Assembly: GCF_027923405.1 (NCBI RefSeq)
Contig: NZ_BQYI01000001.1
Span: 1,838,501 to 1,902,500 of the forward strand
Source: Paenibacillus sp. YYML68
Lineage (GTDB): Bacteria; Bacillota; Bacilli; Paenibacillales; NBRC-103111
Direction of reading: 5' to 3'
Length of the DNA: 64,000 nucleotides
The notes under the pieces are model-generated. The model had not been told where the DNA came from, did not search any database, and saw only the letters and a list, made by a program, of their open reading frames with translations. This document shows positions 25,423 to 33,874 of the stretch, piece after piece. Position 1 is the first letter of the stretch. The number at the start of each line of letters is the position of its first letter. The translations under genes were made by a program, and so were the position numbers.

Positions 25423-26088
25423 CTAGGCACGATCCTCTAAAGATGAAATTACAACGCCACGAGTGCTCTTGCTTAATGTAAATTCGAGGCTTTTGTTCGT
25501 ATTGGAAGCCGTACTACGCATGATCTGATCGTGATACTTCTTCTGTCTCATTGCGGTTAATGTAACGCTGCTACCGCTGCCGTCTTCGGTAAAGTAAAGC
25601 TTACCTCGCCGCTCATCGTATTTACGGATATGATTGAAATTAACATAAAGATTGGCGTCTACCTTGCGAAAGCCAGCCTCCTCCAGCTCGTCTAGGAATG
25701 AGCTGAAGTCGATCAACGACTCTACGTTACGGGATACGGTTGACGTTCCCATGTAGTACACGATGTCTTTCATGGCAATTTCAATGTAATGCACACCGCT
25801 AAGCTCTACGTTCGATTTGACACTGCCCCCGGATTTCGGTATATCATTGCTAGTAAGATGGCCAGCCTTGATCATGAGCTCCGTATACGGATAGCTGTAA
25901 GCGATGGACAGCTTCTGTAGTGTGTCTGGAGAAGGTGTAATCTTATCGTTCGTGGAACGGTTGCGCTCGAGCTCCAAATCTCGTATGTATGCATGCGACA
26001 GCCCGCTCTTCTTGGCCGCCTCTCTTAACGACATGGAGCCTCGAAGTGTTTCGAGAAATTTACCGAATTCAGGAATAGGTTGTCCCAT
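25423..26088 (-). CDS. XRE-family HTH regulator with C-terminal LytTR domain
   Basis: The 221-residue protein has an N-terminal XRE helix-turn-helix (residues about 7-70; LREAAKKSGLSHAYIRDLE, then a segment with SPDTLQKLSIAYSYPYTELM). From about residue 95 it has a LytTR-like domain with GFRKVD, YVNFNHI and YDERRGKLYF. The latter signature is shared with the LytTR-GGDEF-EAL protein of this cluster. ATG 26088 follows AAAGGGGTG; GTG 26097 is inside that site. Two DNA-binding-type domains in one protein, with no receiver, suggest a regulator controlled by protein contact. The 271 bases down to the CPBP gene hold no supported gene. Confidence 0.8.
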   Translation of the reverse strand: MGQPIPEFGKFLETLRGSMSLREAAKKSGLSHAYIRDLELERNRSTNDKITPSPDTLQKLSIAYSYPYTELMIKAGHLTSNDIPKSGGSVKSNVELSGVHYIEIAMKDIVYYMGTSTVSRNVESLIDFSSFLDELEEAGFRKVDANLYVNFNHIRKYDERRGKLYFTEDGSGSSVTLTAMRQKKYHDQIMRSTASNTNKSLEFTLSKSTRGVVISSLEDRA

Positions 26089-26188
26089 TCCGGTCACCCC
26101 TTTCTACACCATTGTATAAGACAAGTAAACGAAAAGAAATACAATTCTAAAAAAAAATTTATCTAATGAAGTTAACTATTGACGAGAT

Positions 26189-26204
26189 GTAGTATAAATA
26201 CTAC
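26189..26204. promoter_or_regulatory. Palindromic operator candidate, GTAGTAT-AA-ATACTAC
   Basis: A perfect 7+2+7 inverted repeat in the intergenic region between the XRE-LytTR gene and the divergent gene at 26253. A TTGACG at 26179 lies beside it. It is a plausible binding site for the XRE regulator. Confidence 0.5.
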
Positions 26205-26252
26205 CCTAAATAATAATGGGTGAAACATGTGTAAAAGGGGGGGAGTGTGCGG

Positions 26253-26690
26253 ATGAAGGATAAAATCATGAATCGCTGGAGTACCTACGAGCCGTTTCAT
26301 GTACCATTTCAAGGGTATAAAGTAGCGGATATCGTGATTACTAGCCATGCACTTGCCCGCTGGGCGGAACGGATTGATCCCGGGGAGGGCGGCATAGAGC
26401 ATATATGCGCGTTTCTGTGGGATCGGCTGAAGCTCGACAAGATCTCCCCCTATTACCCGAACGAGAAGGACGTATTTTTGATTGATGACGATCTTGTGAT
26501 GGTAGCGGAATTTTTGGAGCTTAAGGAAGAGACGGATATCGCAGGCAATCCGCTGCATAAGATGATCGTTGTGACGTTCCTGGGACGCATCTCACAAGAT
26601 ATACAGCTGCGCGACTTGAAGGCGTACTACTCTTGGCTGAGGCATTCCAGACGTATGACGCTTGTCAAGCACGGAAGGAAGCATAAATGA
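26253..26690 (+). CDS. Hypothetical protein, 145 aa
   Basis: A soluble protein with ITSHALARWAERIDPG near residue 30, an acidic middle and a C-terminus rich in basic residues (RHSRRMTLVKHGRKHK). It is not recognised. ATG 26253 lies 9 bases after a run AAAAGGGGGGG. It is divergent from the XRE-LytTR regulator and shares its palindrome-bearing promoter region, so it may be under its control. A good terminator follows. Confidence 0.65.
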   Translation: MKDKIMNRWSTYEPFHVPFQGYKVADIVITSHALARWAERIDPGEGGIEHICAFLWDRLKLDKISPYYPNEKDVFLIDDDLVMVAEFLELKEETDIAGNPLHKMIVVTFLGRISQDIQLRDLKAYYSWLRHSRRMTLVKHGRKHK

Positions 26691-26705
26691 TCGGAACCTC
26701 ACACA

Positions 26706-26746
26706 GCTAGCTGACTTTGCACATTGCAGAAGTCGGCTATTTTTTG
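26706..26746 (+). terminator. Terminator
   Basis: TAGCTGACTTTGC pairs with GCAGAAGTCGGCTA and is followed by a T-run. Confidence 0.75.
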
Positions 26747-26817
26747 TTGAGTCATGCTGTATAAATCATTCCGTTCCGAGGGGAAATTAGGGAGAATAGG
26801 AAGGAGATGAAGCAGTC

Positions 26818-28863
26818 ATGGCTCGTGATTTGCCTGTAGGTAACGGCAACGTGCTCGTTAATTTCGATACCCATTACAATATGCGTGATATTTATTTCCC
26901 TTATGTCGGTCAAGAAAATCAGGCCATTGATCATTTATCCCACTTCGGCGTGTGGACCGCTGAAGATTTCATGTGGATCGATCATCCGGAGCTGAAGAAG
27001 AAGGCAGGGTATTTGAACGATTCGATGATTACGAACGTAACAGCTGTCCATGAGCGTCTTGGCTTGAAGCTGCTGCTTCGCGATGGTGTGGATCATCAGA
27101 AGGACGTATTCGTGCGCAAGGTAGTTGTTACGAACGATTGGGACCGGGAGCGGACGGTGAAGCTATATTTTCATCTGGATCTGCATCTGTATGGCAATGG
27201 CGTCGGGGATACGGTCTATTATGATCCGGACCTTCGTTCGTTGGTGTTCTACAAGGGTCACCGCTATATGTCGCTGTCGTGTCGGACGGCAGAGGGGAGC
27301 GGCTCAGAGCCTTCCTCATTCGCCATCGGACAGAAGGGGATCCATCGACTGGAGGGGACATGGAGAGATGCAGAGGACGGACAGCTCGGATGTAATCCGA
27401 TCGCTCAAGGCTCAGTTGATGGGACCATTGAGTTAGAATTGACGGTGCCTGCGGGGGGCTCGAAGGAAGCGTGGTTCTGGATAAGCTTCGGACGCAGCTA
27501 TGCTGAGGTCAAGAAGCTGGAAGCGGAAGTGCGCAGTCTGACCCCGCATCGGCTGCTGCAGCGCACGTATAATTATTGGTTGGAGTGGCTTGCCTCTGAC
27601 CGTCATGATCTCAGCCTGCTGACGGCTGATATGGCTTCGTTCTACAAGCGCAGCTTGCTCATTATCCGCACGAATATGGATAACCGCGGGGCTATTGTCG
27701 CGGCGAATGACTCAGACATCCTGAAGTTCGCGCGGGATACATATTCGTATATGTGGCCGCGGGATGGCGCGTTGATTACGCATGCGCTCGATCGCTCAGG
27801 CTATCACGCGTTGACAAGGCGGTTCTTCAACTTCTGCAAGAACGGGCTGGCGGAGGAAGGCTATCTGCTGCACAAATATAATCCGGATGGCTCGGCCGGC
27901 TCCAGCTGGCATCCGTATATCGATGAGCAGGGGGGCAAGCGACTACCGATTCAGGAGGATGAGACGGCGCTCGTGCTGTATGCCCTGTGGCATCATCACA
28001 AGCTGGGCGGGACACTTAGCGAGGCGGGAGACGATTACAAGTCGTTCGTCATCCCGGCTGCTGATTTCCTAGCGGCGTATATGGACGCTTCGGGACTCGT
28101 TCTGCCGTCCTACGATCTGTGGGAGGAGCGTTACGGCGTACATCTGTACACAGCGGCTGCCGTATACGGGGGCCTGCAAGCGGCAGCGATGTTCGCTGAG
28201 CAGTTCCGTGATAAGCTGCGGGCGATTCGATACCGTGACGAGGCAGACAAGCTGAAGCTCGCCGTAGAGCGCAGCATGGTGACGGAGGACGGCCGCTTCG
28301 TGCGTTCCTTGTATTGGAATGCGGATCGACAGACGTATGAGCCAGATATGACACTGGACGCAAGTATGTATGGCGTCTTCGACTTCGGGCTGTTCCCTGT
28401 GGACGATGCGCGTGTCGTTGCGACGATGAAGGCGATCCGTGACCAGCTGTGGGTGAAGACGGACGTCGGCGGCATTGCGAGGTACACGAACGATTATTAC
28501 CATCAGGTGACGCGGGATGTAGAGAACGTGCCGGGCAACCCGTGGTTCATCTGCACGCTCTGGTATGCCGAATATGTCATCGCCGCAGCGAAGGATGAGT
28601 CCGGGCTGAAGGAGGCGGAGGAGCTGCTGCGCTGGACGATGGGCCATGCGCTGCCGAGCGGCGTGCTGGCGGAGCAGCTGCATCCGTTCACGGGAGCGCC
28701 GCTGTCCGTATCGCCTCTGACTTGGTCGCATGCCTCGTTCGTCAAGGTGGTACAGGAGTATGTGTCCAAGCTGAAGTGGTTTCGTCAGCACCGTCGCAGC
28801 CGGGAGGACGTCAGCGATGCGCGTCTGTTAGCTAGCTCCGCTACAGGAGGTGCAGCCGAGTGA
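26818..28863 (+). CDS. Glycoside hydrolase family 15 (glucoamylase-like)
   Basis: The 681-residue protein has an N-terminal beta-sandwich domain (residues about 1-260) and a C-terminal alpha/alpha barrel. Catalytic regions are visible: TYSYMWPRDGALI, YDLWEERYG with the general-acid Glu, and VLAEQLHPFTG with the general-base Glu. GH15 enzymes release glucose from alpha-glucans or, in some members, trehalose. No signal peptide is present, so it acts in the cytoplasm on internal glucan or imported sugar. ATG 26818 follows GGAAGGAG. Its stop overlaps a glucose dehydrogenase gene. Confidence 0.88.
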   Translation: MARDLPVGNGNVLVNFDTHYNMRDIYFPYVGQENQAIDHLSHFGVWTAEDFMWIDHPELKKKAGYLNDSMITNVTAVHERLGLKLLLRDGVDHQKDVFVRKVVVTNDWDRERTVKLYFHLDLHLYGNGVGDTVYYDPDLRSLVFYKGHRYMSLSCRTAEGSGSEPSSFAIGQKGIHRLEGTWRDAEDGQLGCNPIAQGSVDGTIELELTVPAGGSKEAWFWISFGRSYAEVKKLEAEVRSLTPHRLLQRTYNYWLEWLASDRHDLSLLTADMASFYKRSLLIIRTNMDNRGAIVAANDSDILKFARDTYSYMWPRDGALITHALDRSGYHALTRRFFNFCKNGLAEEGYLLHKYNPDGSAGSSWHPYIDEQGGKRLPIQEDETALVLYALWHHHKLGGTLSEAGDDYKSFVIPAADFLAAYMDASGLVLPSYDLWEERYGVHLYTAAAVYGGLQAAAMFAEQFRDKLRAIRYRDEADKLKLAVERSMVTEDGRFVRSLYWNADRQTYEPDMTLDASMYGVFDFGLFPVDDARVVATMKAIRDQLWVKTDVGGIARYTNDYYHQVTRDVENVPGNPWFICTLWYAEYVIAAAKDESGLKEAEELLRWTMGHALPSGVLAEQLHPFTGAPLSVSPLTWSHASFVKVVQEYVSKLKWFRQHRRSREDVSDARLLASSATGGAAE

Positions 28864-30152
28864 GCGATCGAATGAAGGCTGTACGTGTGACGGGCTTAAC
28901 CGACCCTCTGGACCATCGGGAGGATGATGCGGCCTCGGGAGCGCTCAGGCTGAAGCCGATGCTCGAGCTGGCCGAGGTGCCCCGTCCGAAGCGCGTAAGT
29001 AAGACCGACGTGCTGGTTCGTGTACTGTGCGTTGGTATGGACGGTACGGACCGGGAGATCGTGAGCGAGCAGTACGGCGTTCCGCCTCTCGGGGAGCACT
29101 CCCTGATTCTCGGGCACGAATCGCTCGGCGTCGTGATGGAGGCGGACGCTGCGACCGGCTTGAAGCCGGGAGATGCGGTTACCGCGCTCGTGCGCAGACC
29201 TTGCGGTCAGCCGGATTGCGTGAATTGCCGCAACGGGAAGCCAGACTTCTGCGAGACAGGGGCGTATGTCGAACGCGGCATTAAGGGGATGCACGGCTTC
29301 TTGTCCGAGTATTACGTGGAGGATGCGCGTTACTTGGTCAAGGTGTCGTCCTCGATGCTAACACTCGGGGTGCTGGCCGAGCCGCAGAGCATCGTCGAGA
29401 AGGTATGGGACGAAGTGCAGCGTATTCAGCAGCGGCTCATTTGGCAGCCGAAAACAGCCGTCGTGCTCGGCTCAGGGCCTCTGGGACTGCTGGCGGCGCT
29501 CACGTGCCGAACGCTTGGCCTTGACACGTACGTCTGGAGTAAGTCGCCTGCTGATTCCGCGGCGGCGGATATCGTTCGGGCGTGCGGTGCGCATTACAAG
29601 CAGGCTAGTGGGGCGAGTTCCACTGAAGCTGCGATGTTCGGGCATCGAGCAACTGTCGGGGATGAGCGGCAATCTGAGGAATCAGAGAAGCCGATTTCTC
29701 CGTTGGATGCGTTCCTGAAGGGACATGGGAAGCGGGCGGATCTCATCCTCGAGTGCACCGGTTACAGTCCGCTGGCCTTCGACGCGATGACTGCGCTCGG
29801 ACCGAACGGCGTGCTCGCGCTGCTCGGTGTGACGCCGGGGAACCGTCGCGAGAAGGTGTCCGTCGATCGGATCAATCATGAGCTCGTGCTCGAGAATAAG
29901 TGCGTGCTCGGGTCGGTGAACGCCTCGCGCAAAGACTTCGAGACCGGCCTGTACCGCCTTGGCCGTATGGAGTCGCTGTTCCCTGGCGTTCTGGACCGAT
30001 TGTTAACGGATCGGCTGACGATGGAGCAGGTGGCGCAGCTTGATTTTAGCGGAATCGGTGTGAAGGCGGTTGTCGATGTTATACCTCAGTCGGAATGGAC
30101 GAGGCTTGCGGCAGCGAGTGAAGGGGAAGTGGCGTACAGCTTCTCCGTGTAG
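28860..30152 (+). CDS. Zinc-dependent glucose 1-dehydrogenase-like (MDR family)
   Basis: The 430-residue medium-chain dehydrogenase has VGMDGTDREI, in which Asp replaces the usual catalytic-zinc Cys, then GHESLG. A structural-zinc loop with four cysteines (CGQPDCVNCRNGKPDFC) and a nucleotide-binding GSGPLGLLAAL follow. Asp at that position is known in the haloarchaeal glucose dehydrogenase. The length exceeds that of the archaeal enzymes (about 360), partly from an insertion around residues 245-285. GTG 28860 overlaps the GH15 stop. Coupling suggests glucose made by GH15 is oxidised to gluconolactone; substrate specificity is inferred. Confidence 0.8.
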   Translation: MSDRMKAVRVTGLTDPLDHREDDAASGALRLKPMLELAEVPRPKRVSKTDVLVRVLCVGMDGTDREIVSEQYGVPPLGEHSLILGHESLGVVMEADAATGLKPGDAVTALVRRPCGQPDCVNCRNGKPDFCETGAYVERGIKGMHGFLSEYYVEDARYLVKVSSSMLTLGVLAEPQSIVEKVWDEVQRIQQRLIWQPKTAVVLGSGPLGLLAALTCRTLGLDTYVWSKSPADSAAADIVRACGAHYKQASGASSTEAAMFGHRATVGDERQSEESEKPISPLDAFLKGHGKRADLILECTGYSPLAFDAMTALGPNGVLALLGVTPGNRREKVSVDRINHELVLENKCVLGSVNASRKDFETGLYRLGRMESLFPGVLDRLLTDRLTMEQVAQLDFSGIGVKAVVDVIPQSEWTRLAAASEGEVAYSFSV

Positions 30153-30195
30153 ATCGAGTGTGTGTAATGGCAGATGGTAGGGTTATCATTGTGAA

Positions 30196-30237
30196 GAAGC
30201 GGGTCGACTCGTCAGGCGAGCGGCCCGCTTTTGTTTT
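30196..30237 (+). terminator. Terminator after GH15-dehydrogenase operon
   Basis: AAGCGGG...CTCG pairs with CGAG...CCCGCTT and is followed by TTTTGTTTT. Confidence 0.75.
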
Positions 30238-30271
30238 CTAGCAAAGCAAGATGTGTCCAGCTTGTAAAAAA

Positions 30272-30280
30272 TGATATAAT
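30272..30280 (+). promoter_or_regulatory. Extended -10 promoter of bdbC
   Basis: TGATATAAT is a perfect extended -10 element about 40 bases before the gene; the -35 at 30252 (TGTGTC) is weak. Confidence 0.6.
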
Positions 30281-30322
30281 ACGAGATACGCACCTTTACA
30301 TTTGTCTTGGAAGGAAGAGTGG

Positions 30323-30760
30323 ATGAGCTTGATGAACTGGAAACCGTTTATTCGTGAGAACGGACTTCATCTGTCATGGGCGATCGCACTTGTTGCGACG
30401 CTGGGCAGCTTGTATTTCTCCGAGGTGCTGATGTATGCACCGTGCAAGCTGTGCTGGTATCAGCGAATACTGATGTATCCGCTCGTGCTGCTGCTCGGCA
30501 TTGCGGCGGTTCGCAAGGAGCAGCGCTTCTACTGGTATGTGCTCCCGCTGTCCATCTGGGGGGGCGGCATCTCGCTGTACCACTATTTGATGCAAAAGAC
30601 AGGCTTGTTCGCGGAAGGCGCGAAGGCGTGCGGCATCGTGCCGTGCGACGTGGACTATATCAACTGGTTCGGCTTCGTGACGATCCCGTTCCTGGCCTGG
30701 GTCGCGTTCGTTCTGATTACAGTCATTCAGCTGCTGATGCTCGCGGCGAGCCGGAAGTAA
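30323..30760 (+). CDS. bdbC: Disulfide bond formation protein, BdbC/DsbB family
   Basis: The 145-residue membrane protein has four spans and two redox cysteine pairs: CKLC in YAPCKLCWYQR near residue 41, and CGIVPC near residue 103. It reoxidises an extracytoplasmic thiol oxidase (BdbD-like) using quinone. ATG 30323 follows GGAAGGAAG. No bdbD is adjacent; the next gene is a lipoprotein. Confidence 0.92.
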   Translation: MSLMNWKPFIRENGLHLSWAIALVATLGSLYFSEVLMYAPCKLCWYQRILMYPLVLLLGIAAVRKEQRFYWYVLPLSIWGGGISLYHYLMQKTGLFAEGAKACGIVPCDVDYINWFGFVTIPFLAWVAFVLITVIQLLMLAASRK

Positions 30761-30810
30761 GGGGCAGTCGCGTAATCAGCGTGCTTCACTACCTAGAGGA
30801 GTGTGCGGAT

Positions 30811-31848
30811 ATGAGAGGACAAGTCAGCAGTTGGATATGCTTATCCGTACTAGCCAGTATACTCGTCTCCTGCAGCGGGCAGGAGAGCGGATCGTCTGAG
30901 CGGGCGTTGTCTCCTGCTAAGACTCCCTCCCCAGTGGGGGGACAGGGAAGCTTGAACGCGGGAGGCGAAGGGTCTGCGGCTACGCCTGTGCCTGCAGCGG
31001 AGGAGCCGAAGCTGTCGGCCAATCCCGACACGGCGGCGAAGCCTCAGGCTGCTCCGACCGAGGCTGCTCCATCGCGAACAGCGACAGACGCCGTATATGG
31101 CGGCAGCGGCACGACGCCTGCGACGACTGCACCGCAGTCGCCCGGTTCAGCTGCCGGTGATCGGAAGACGCTGTCCTGGTACTACATGAAGAAGGGCAAG
31201 GGACAGGTGCCACGCTTCCCGGCCGATACGGCGGCGATGACCGGTGACCGGAAGGCGCTGTGGGTCGGTACGGGCAAGAAGGTGTACCTCACGATCGATA
31301 CCGGAGGAGCGCTTGGCGATAAGGAGGAGCTGCTGCGCGCGCTTAAGGACAACGGGGCGAAGGCAAACTTTTTTATCGCGGGCTATAATGTGAAGAAGGA
31401 CCCTGAATTCATCAGACGTATCGTACAGGACGGGCATCTGCTCGCCAATCATACGATGACGCATAAGGATATGACGCTGATGACCGATGATGAGGTACGC
31501 AAGGAGATCACGGACTTCGCTGCGCTTGTGAAGGAAGTGACCGGCCAGCCGGACGCGCCGTATTTCCGTTTCCCCTATGGAAGATACAGTCAGCATCTGG
31601 TGAAGCTCGTCTCCGACATGGGCTATACATCGGTCTTCTGGTCGACAGCTATGCGTGATTGGGAGCCGCGGAAGAACGGGGCGGAAGATCCGTATAACGA
31701 TATTATGGGCAACCTGCATGAGGGCAACATTATTCTGATGCATCAAGGCTCACCGGAAAACATCGAGGCGCTCGACCGCATTGTGCGGAGCATCCAGCAG
31801 GCCGGTTATACGTTCGCGCGGCTCGATGAGCTCGAGCCGCCGAAGTGA
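30811..31848 (+). CDS. Polysaccharide deacetylase-family lipoprotein
   Basis: The 345-residue protein begins with a lipoprotein signal (lipobox LVSC, Cys21). A low-complexity Ala/Pro/Ser/Thr linker runs to about residue 115, and a NodB homology domain follows. Motifs: TIDTG (161-165) in place of the usual TFDDG, HTMTH (214-218), RFPYGRYS, DWEPR and ILMHQG. The second Asp of motif 1, a metal ligand, is Thr here. PdaA-like enzymes also vary there, so activity on N-acetyl groups of peptidoglycan is likely but not certain. ATG 30811 follows GAGGAG. Confidence 0.82.
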   Translation: MRGQVSSWICLSVLASILVSCSGQESGSSERALSPAKTPSPVGGQGSLNAGGEGSAATPVPAAEEPKLSANPDTAAKPQAAPTEAAPSRTATDAVYGGSGTTPATTAPQSPGSAAGDRKTLSWYYMKKGKGQVPRFPADTAAMTGDRKALWVGTGKKVYLTIDTGGALGDKEELLRALKDNGAKANFFIAGYNVKKDPEFIRRIVQDGHLLANHTMTHKDMTLMTDDEVRKEITDFAALVKEVTGQPDAPYFRFPYGRYSQHLVKLVSDMGYTSVFWSTAMRDWEPRKNGAEDPYNDIMGNLHEGNIILMHQGSPENIEALDRIVRSIQQAGYTFARLDELEPPK

Positions 31849-31875
31849 TCGAATAGCTCAAGGAAGGTAAGCTGC

Positions 31876-32004
31876 ATGGATTCGGGCACGTCGCGACCGC
31901 TCATGGTGGTACATTTCATCGCCATGATACATATTTTATTAGGAGCACCATACGTACACATCTTAAGAGAAGGAAGCGAGCCTACGTGCAGCAGCAAGCG
32001 ATAG
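31876..32004 (+). CDS. Possible 42-residue leader ORF overlapping racE
   Basis: An ATG at 31876 has AAGGAAGG upstream and opens 42 codons that run 19 bases into the racemase gene in another frame. The centre is hydrophobic (LMVVHFIAMIHILLG). It could regulate racemase translation or be fortuitous. Confidence 0.22.
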   Translation: MDSGTSRPLMVVHFIAMIHILLGAPYVHILREGSEPTCSSKR

Positions 32005-32798
32005 CGATATTAGATTCAGGAGTCGGCGGTCTGACGGTAGCCAAAGAAATTATGCGTCAGCTGCCGCGCGAAAAAATCTTATATTTCGGAGATACGGCGA
32101 GAACGCCCTACGGACCTAGACCGGCTGAGGAGGTCATCAGCTACACGCACCAGATCGTCGATTATTTACTCCAGTATCAGCCGAAAATGATTGTCATCGC
32201 GTGCAATACGGCAACCGCTGTTGCCATCGAGGAGGTTCGGGCCCGGCTGACGATTCCGGTTCTCGGGGTCATCTCTCCGGGCGCGAGAGCGGCCATCAAG
32301 TCGACCAAGAATCAGATCGTCGGCGTCATCGGCACCGACGGGACGATCAAGAGCGGCGCATATGAAGATGCGCTTCGGCTCATCTCGCCGAGCATTCAGG
32401 TCGTCAGCAAGGCGTGTCCGTTGTTCGTACCGCTCGTGGAGCGGGGGATGTTCCGCAGCGACCAGACGGAGCAGGTCGTCAGCGCTACGTTAAGCGAGCT
32501 GAAGGAGACGCCGATGGATTGCCTCATTCTCGGCTGCACCCATTATCCGTTCTTGTCCGATGCGATCGGCAAGGCGATGGGACCGGGCGTGAAGCTGATC
32601 AGCTCGGCGGATGAGACGGCTCGAGAGGTGAGCACCATCCTGTACCATAAAGGAATGCTGACGACGAGCATGAAGATGCCGATTCATCAGTTCTTCTGCA
32701 GCGGTGATCCGAACATGTTCAGATCGATCGCACAGGGCTGGCTGAATGAAGAAATCGGCGTGACGCCGGTCGTGTGGCAAGTCCCGAATATCATCTGA
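31986..32798 (+). CDS. racE: Glutamate racemase
   Basis: The 270-residue enzyme has the two catalytic cysteines: ACNTAT near residue 73 and GCTHYP near residue 184, plus DSGVGGLT at the N-terminus and GDTARTPYG. It makes D-glutamate for peptidoglycan (and for poly-gamma-glutamate if present). GTG 31986 is preceded by GGAAG. The symbol racE or murI would both fit. Confidence 0.94.
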   Translation: MQQQAIAILDSGVGGLTVAKEIMRQLPREKILYFGDTARTPYGPRPAEEVISYTHQIVDYLLQYQPKMIVIACNTATAVAIEEVRARLTIPVLGVISPGARAAIKSTKNQIVGVIGTDGTIKSGAYEDALRLISPSIQVVSKACPLFVPLVERGMFRSDQTEQVVSATLSELKETPMDCLILGCTHYPFLSDAIGKAMGPGVKLISSADETAREVSTILYHKGMLTTSMKMPIHQFFCSGDPNMFRSIAQGWLNEEIGVTPVVWQVPNII

Positions 32799-32839
32799 CC
32801 CTTGCGCATAAGCATGAAGTATCGCAGGGGGTGGACACA

Positions 32840-33826
32840 TTGAACATATCGAATTCGAAGCATTCGGATGCGGCAGAGCGTGCTATACGGATCGGACAAA
32901 CTACTCAGGTGTCACAGGCAACCAGTAGTGCGCGACCGACAGTTGAACGAGCTGCCGAAGGTTATGGCTATGAAGCATTATTTCGAGACATTCGTGCGCT
33001 GCAGAGCGCCTATCCGTTCATCGAGACAGGCACGATCGGGCGCAGCGTCATGGGACGGGACATTCCGTTCCTTCGTATCGGTCACGGACAGCGGGAAATT
33101 CATTATAACGGCTCGTTCCATGCCAATGAGTGGATCACCTCGCAGCTGCTCATGCACTTCATCGCAGCTTACGCCGAGGCGTTCTACAATGGAGGGCGCT
33201 TGGCCGGACACGCAGCGGCAAGGCTGATGGAGGAGACATCGCTGTGGGTCGTGCCTATGGTCAATCCGGACGGCGTCGAGCTGTCCATTCACGGGGCGAA
33301 CGGGCATCCGGCGCGCGACAGGCTGATTGCTTGGAATGGCGGCTCGGACGATTTCTCCGGCTGGAAGGCGAACATCCGCGGCGTCGATTTGAACGATCAA
33401 TTCCCGGCCCATTGGGATACGGAGCGTGAGCGGCGCGAGGTCGACGGTCCAGGGCCGCGTGATTATACGGGCGAGCGTCCGCTGTCCGAGCCCGAGGCGG
33501 TTGCGATGGAGCAGCTCACGCGAAGCCGGGACTTCCGTCTAGTGATGGCGTTCCATACGCAAGGCAAGGAAATATATTGGAATTACCGAGATTATGAGCC
33601 GGGCGAAGCGGAGACGCTGTCCTCGCGTCTCGAGGTGCTGAGCGGCTACAAGGCGATTAAGCTGACGGGCAGCGATGCGGGGTATAAGGACTGGTTCATT
33701 CAGGAGTTCCGCAGACCGGGCTTCACCGTGGAGGCGGGCTTCGGCGTCAATCCGCTGCCGCTCGAGCAGTTCCCGGACATCTACAAGGAGCTGCTGCCAC
33801 TGCTGACGGAAGGTATGCTGTTATAG
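32840..33826 (+). CDS. M14 family zinc carboxypeptidase, gamma-D-Glu-diamino acid endopeptidase type
   Basis: The 328-residue protein has the M14 zinc motif in GSFHANEW (His and Glu), the second His in MAFHTQGKE and the catalytic Glu in FTVEAGFG. A conserved VNPDGVEL is also present. It lacks the LysM repeats and signal peptide of the sporulation endopeptidase I, so it is probably cytosolic and recycles muropeptides. TTG 32840 lies 8 bases after AGGGGG; GTG 32831 overlaps that site. It follows racE by 41 bases, fitting a cell-wall theme. Confidence 0.85.
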   Translation: MNISNSKHSDAAERAIRIGQTTQVSQATSSARPTVERAAEGYGYEALFRDIRALQSAYPFIETGTIGRSVMGRDIPFLRIGHGQREIHYNGSFHANEWITSQLLMHFIAAYAEAFYNGGRLAGHAAARLMEETSLWVVPMVNPDGVELSIHGANGHPARDRLIAWNGGSDDFSGWKANIRGVDLNDQFPAHWDTERERREVDGPGPRDYTGERPLSEPEAVAMEQLTRSRDFRLVMAFHTQGKEIYWNYRDYEPGEAETLSSRLEVLSGYKAIKLTGSDAGYKDWFIQEFRRPGFTVEAGFGVNPLPLEQFPDIYKELLPLLTEGMLL

Positions 33827-33831
33827 TCAAG

Positions 33832-33867
33832 GAGCCCCTCTTGCCAGATGTAGGCAGGAGGGGCTTC
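33832..33867 (+). terminator. Terminator
   Basis: AGCCCCTC...TGCC pairs with GGCA...GAGGGGCT and is followed by TTCTGTT. Confidence 0.7.
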
Positions 33868-33874
33868 TGTTCAT

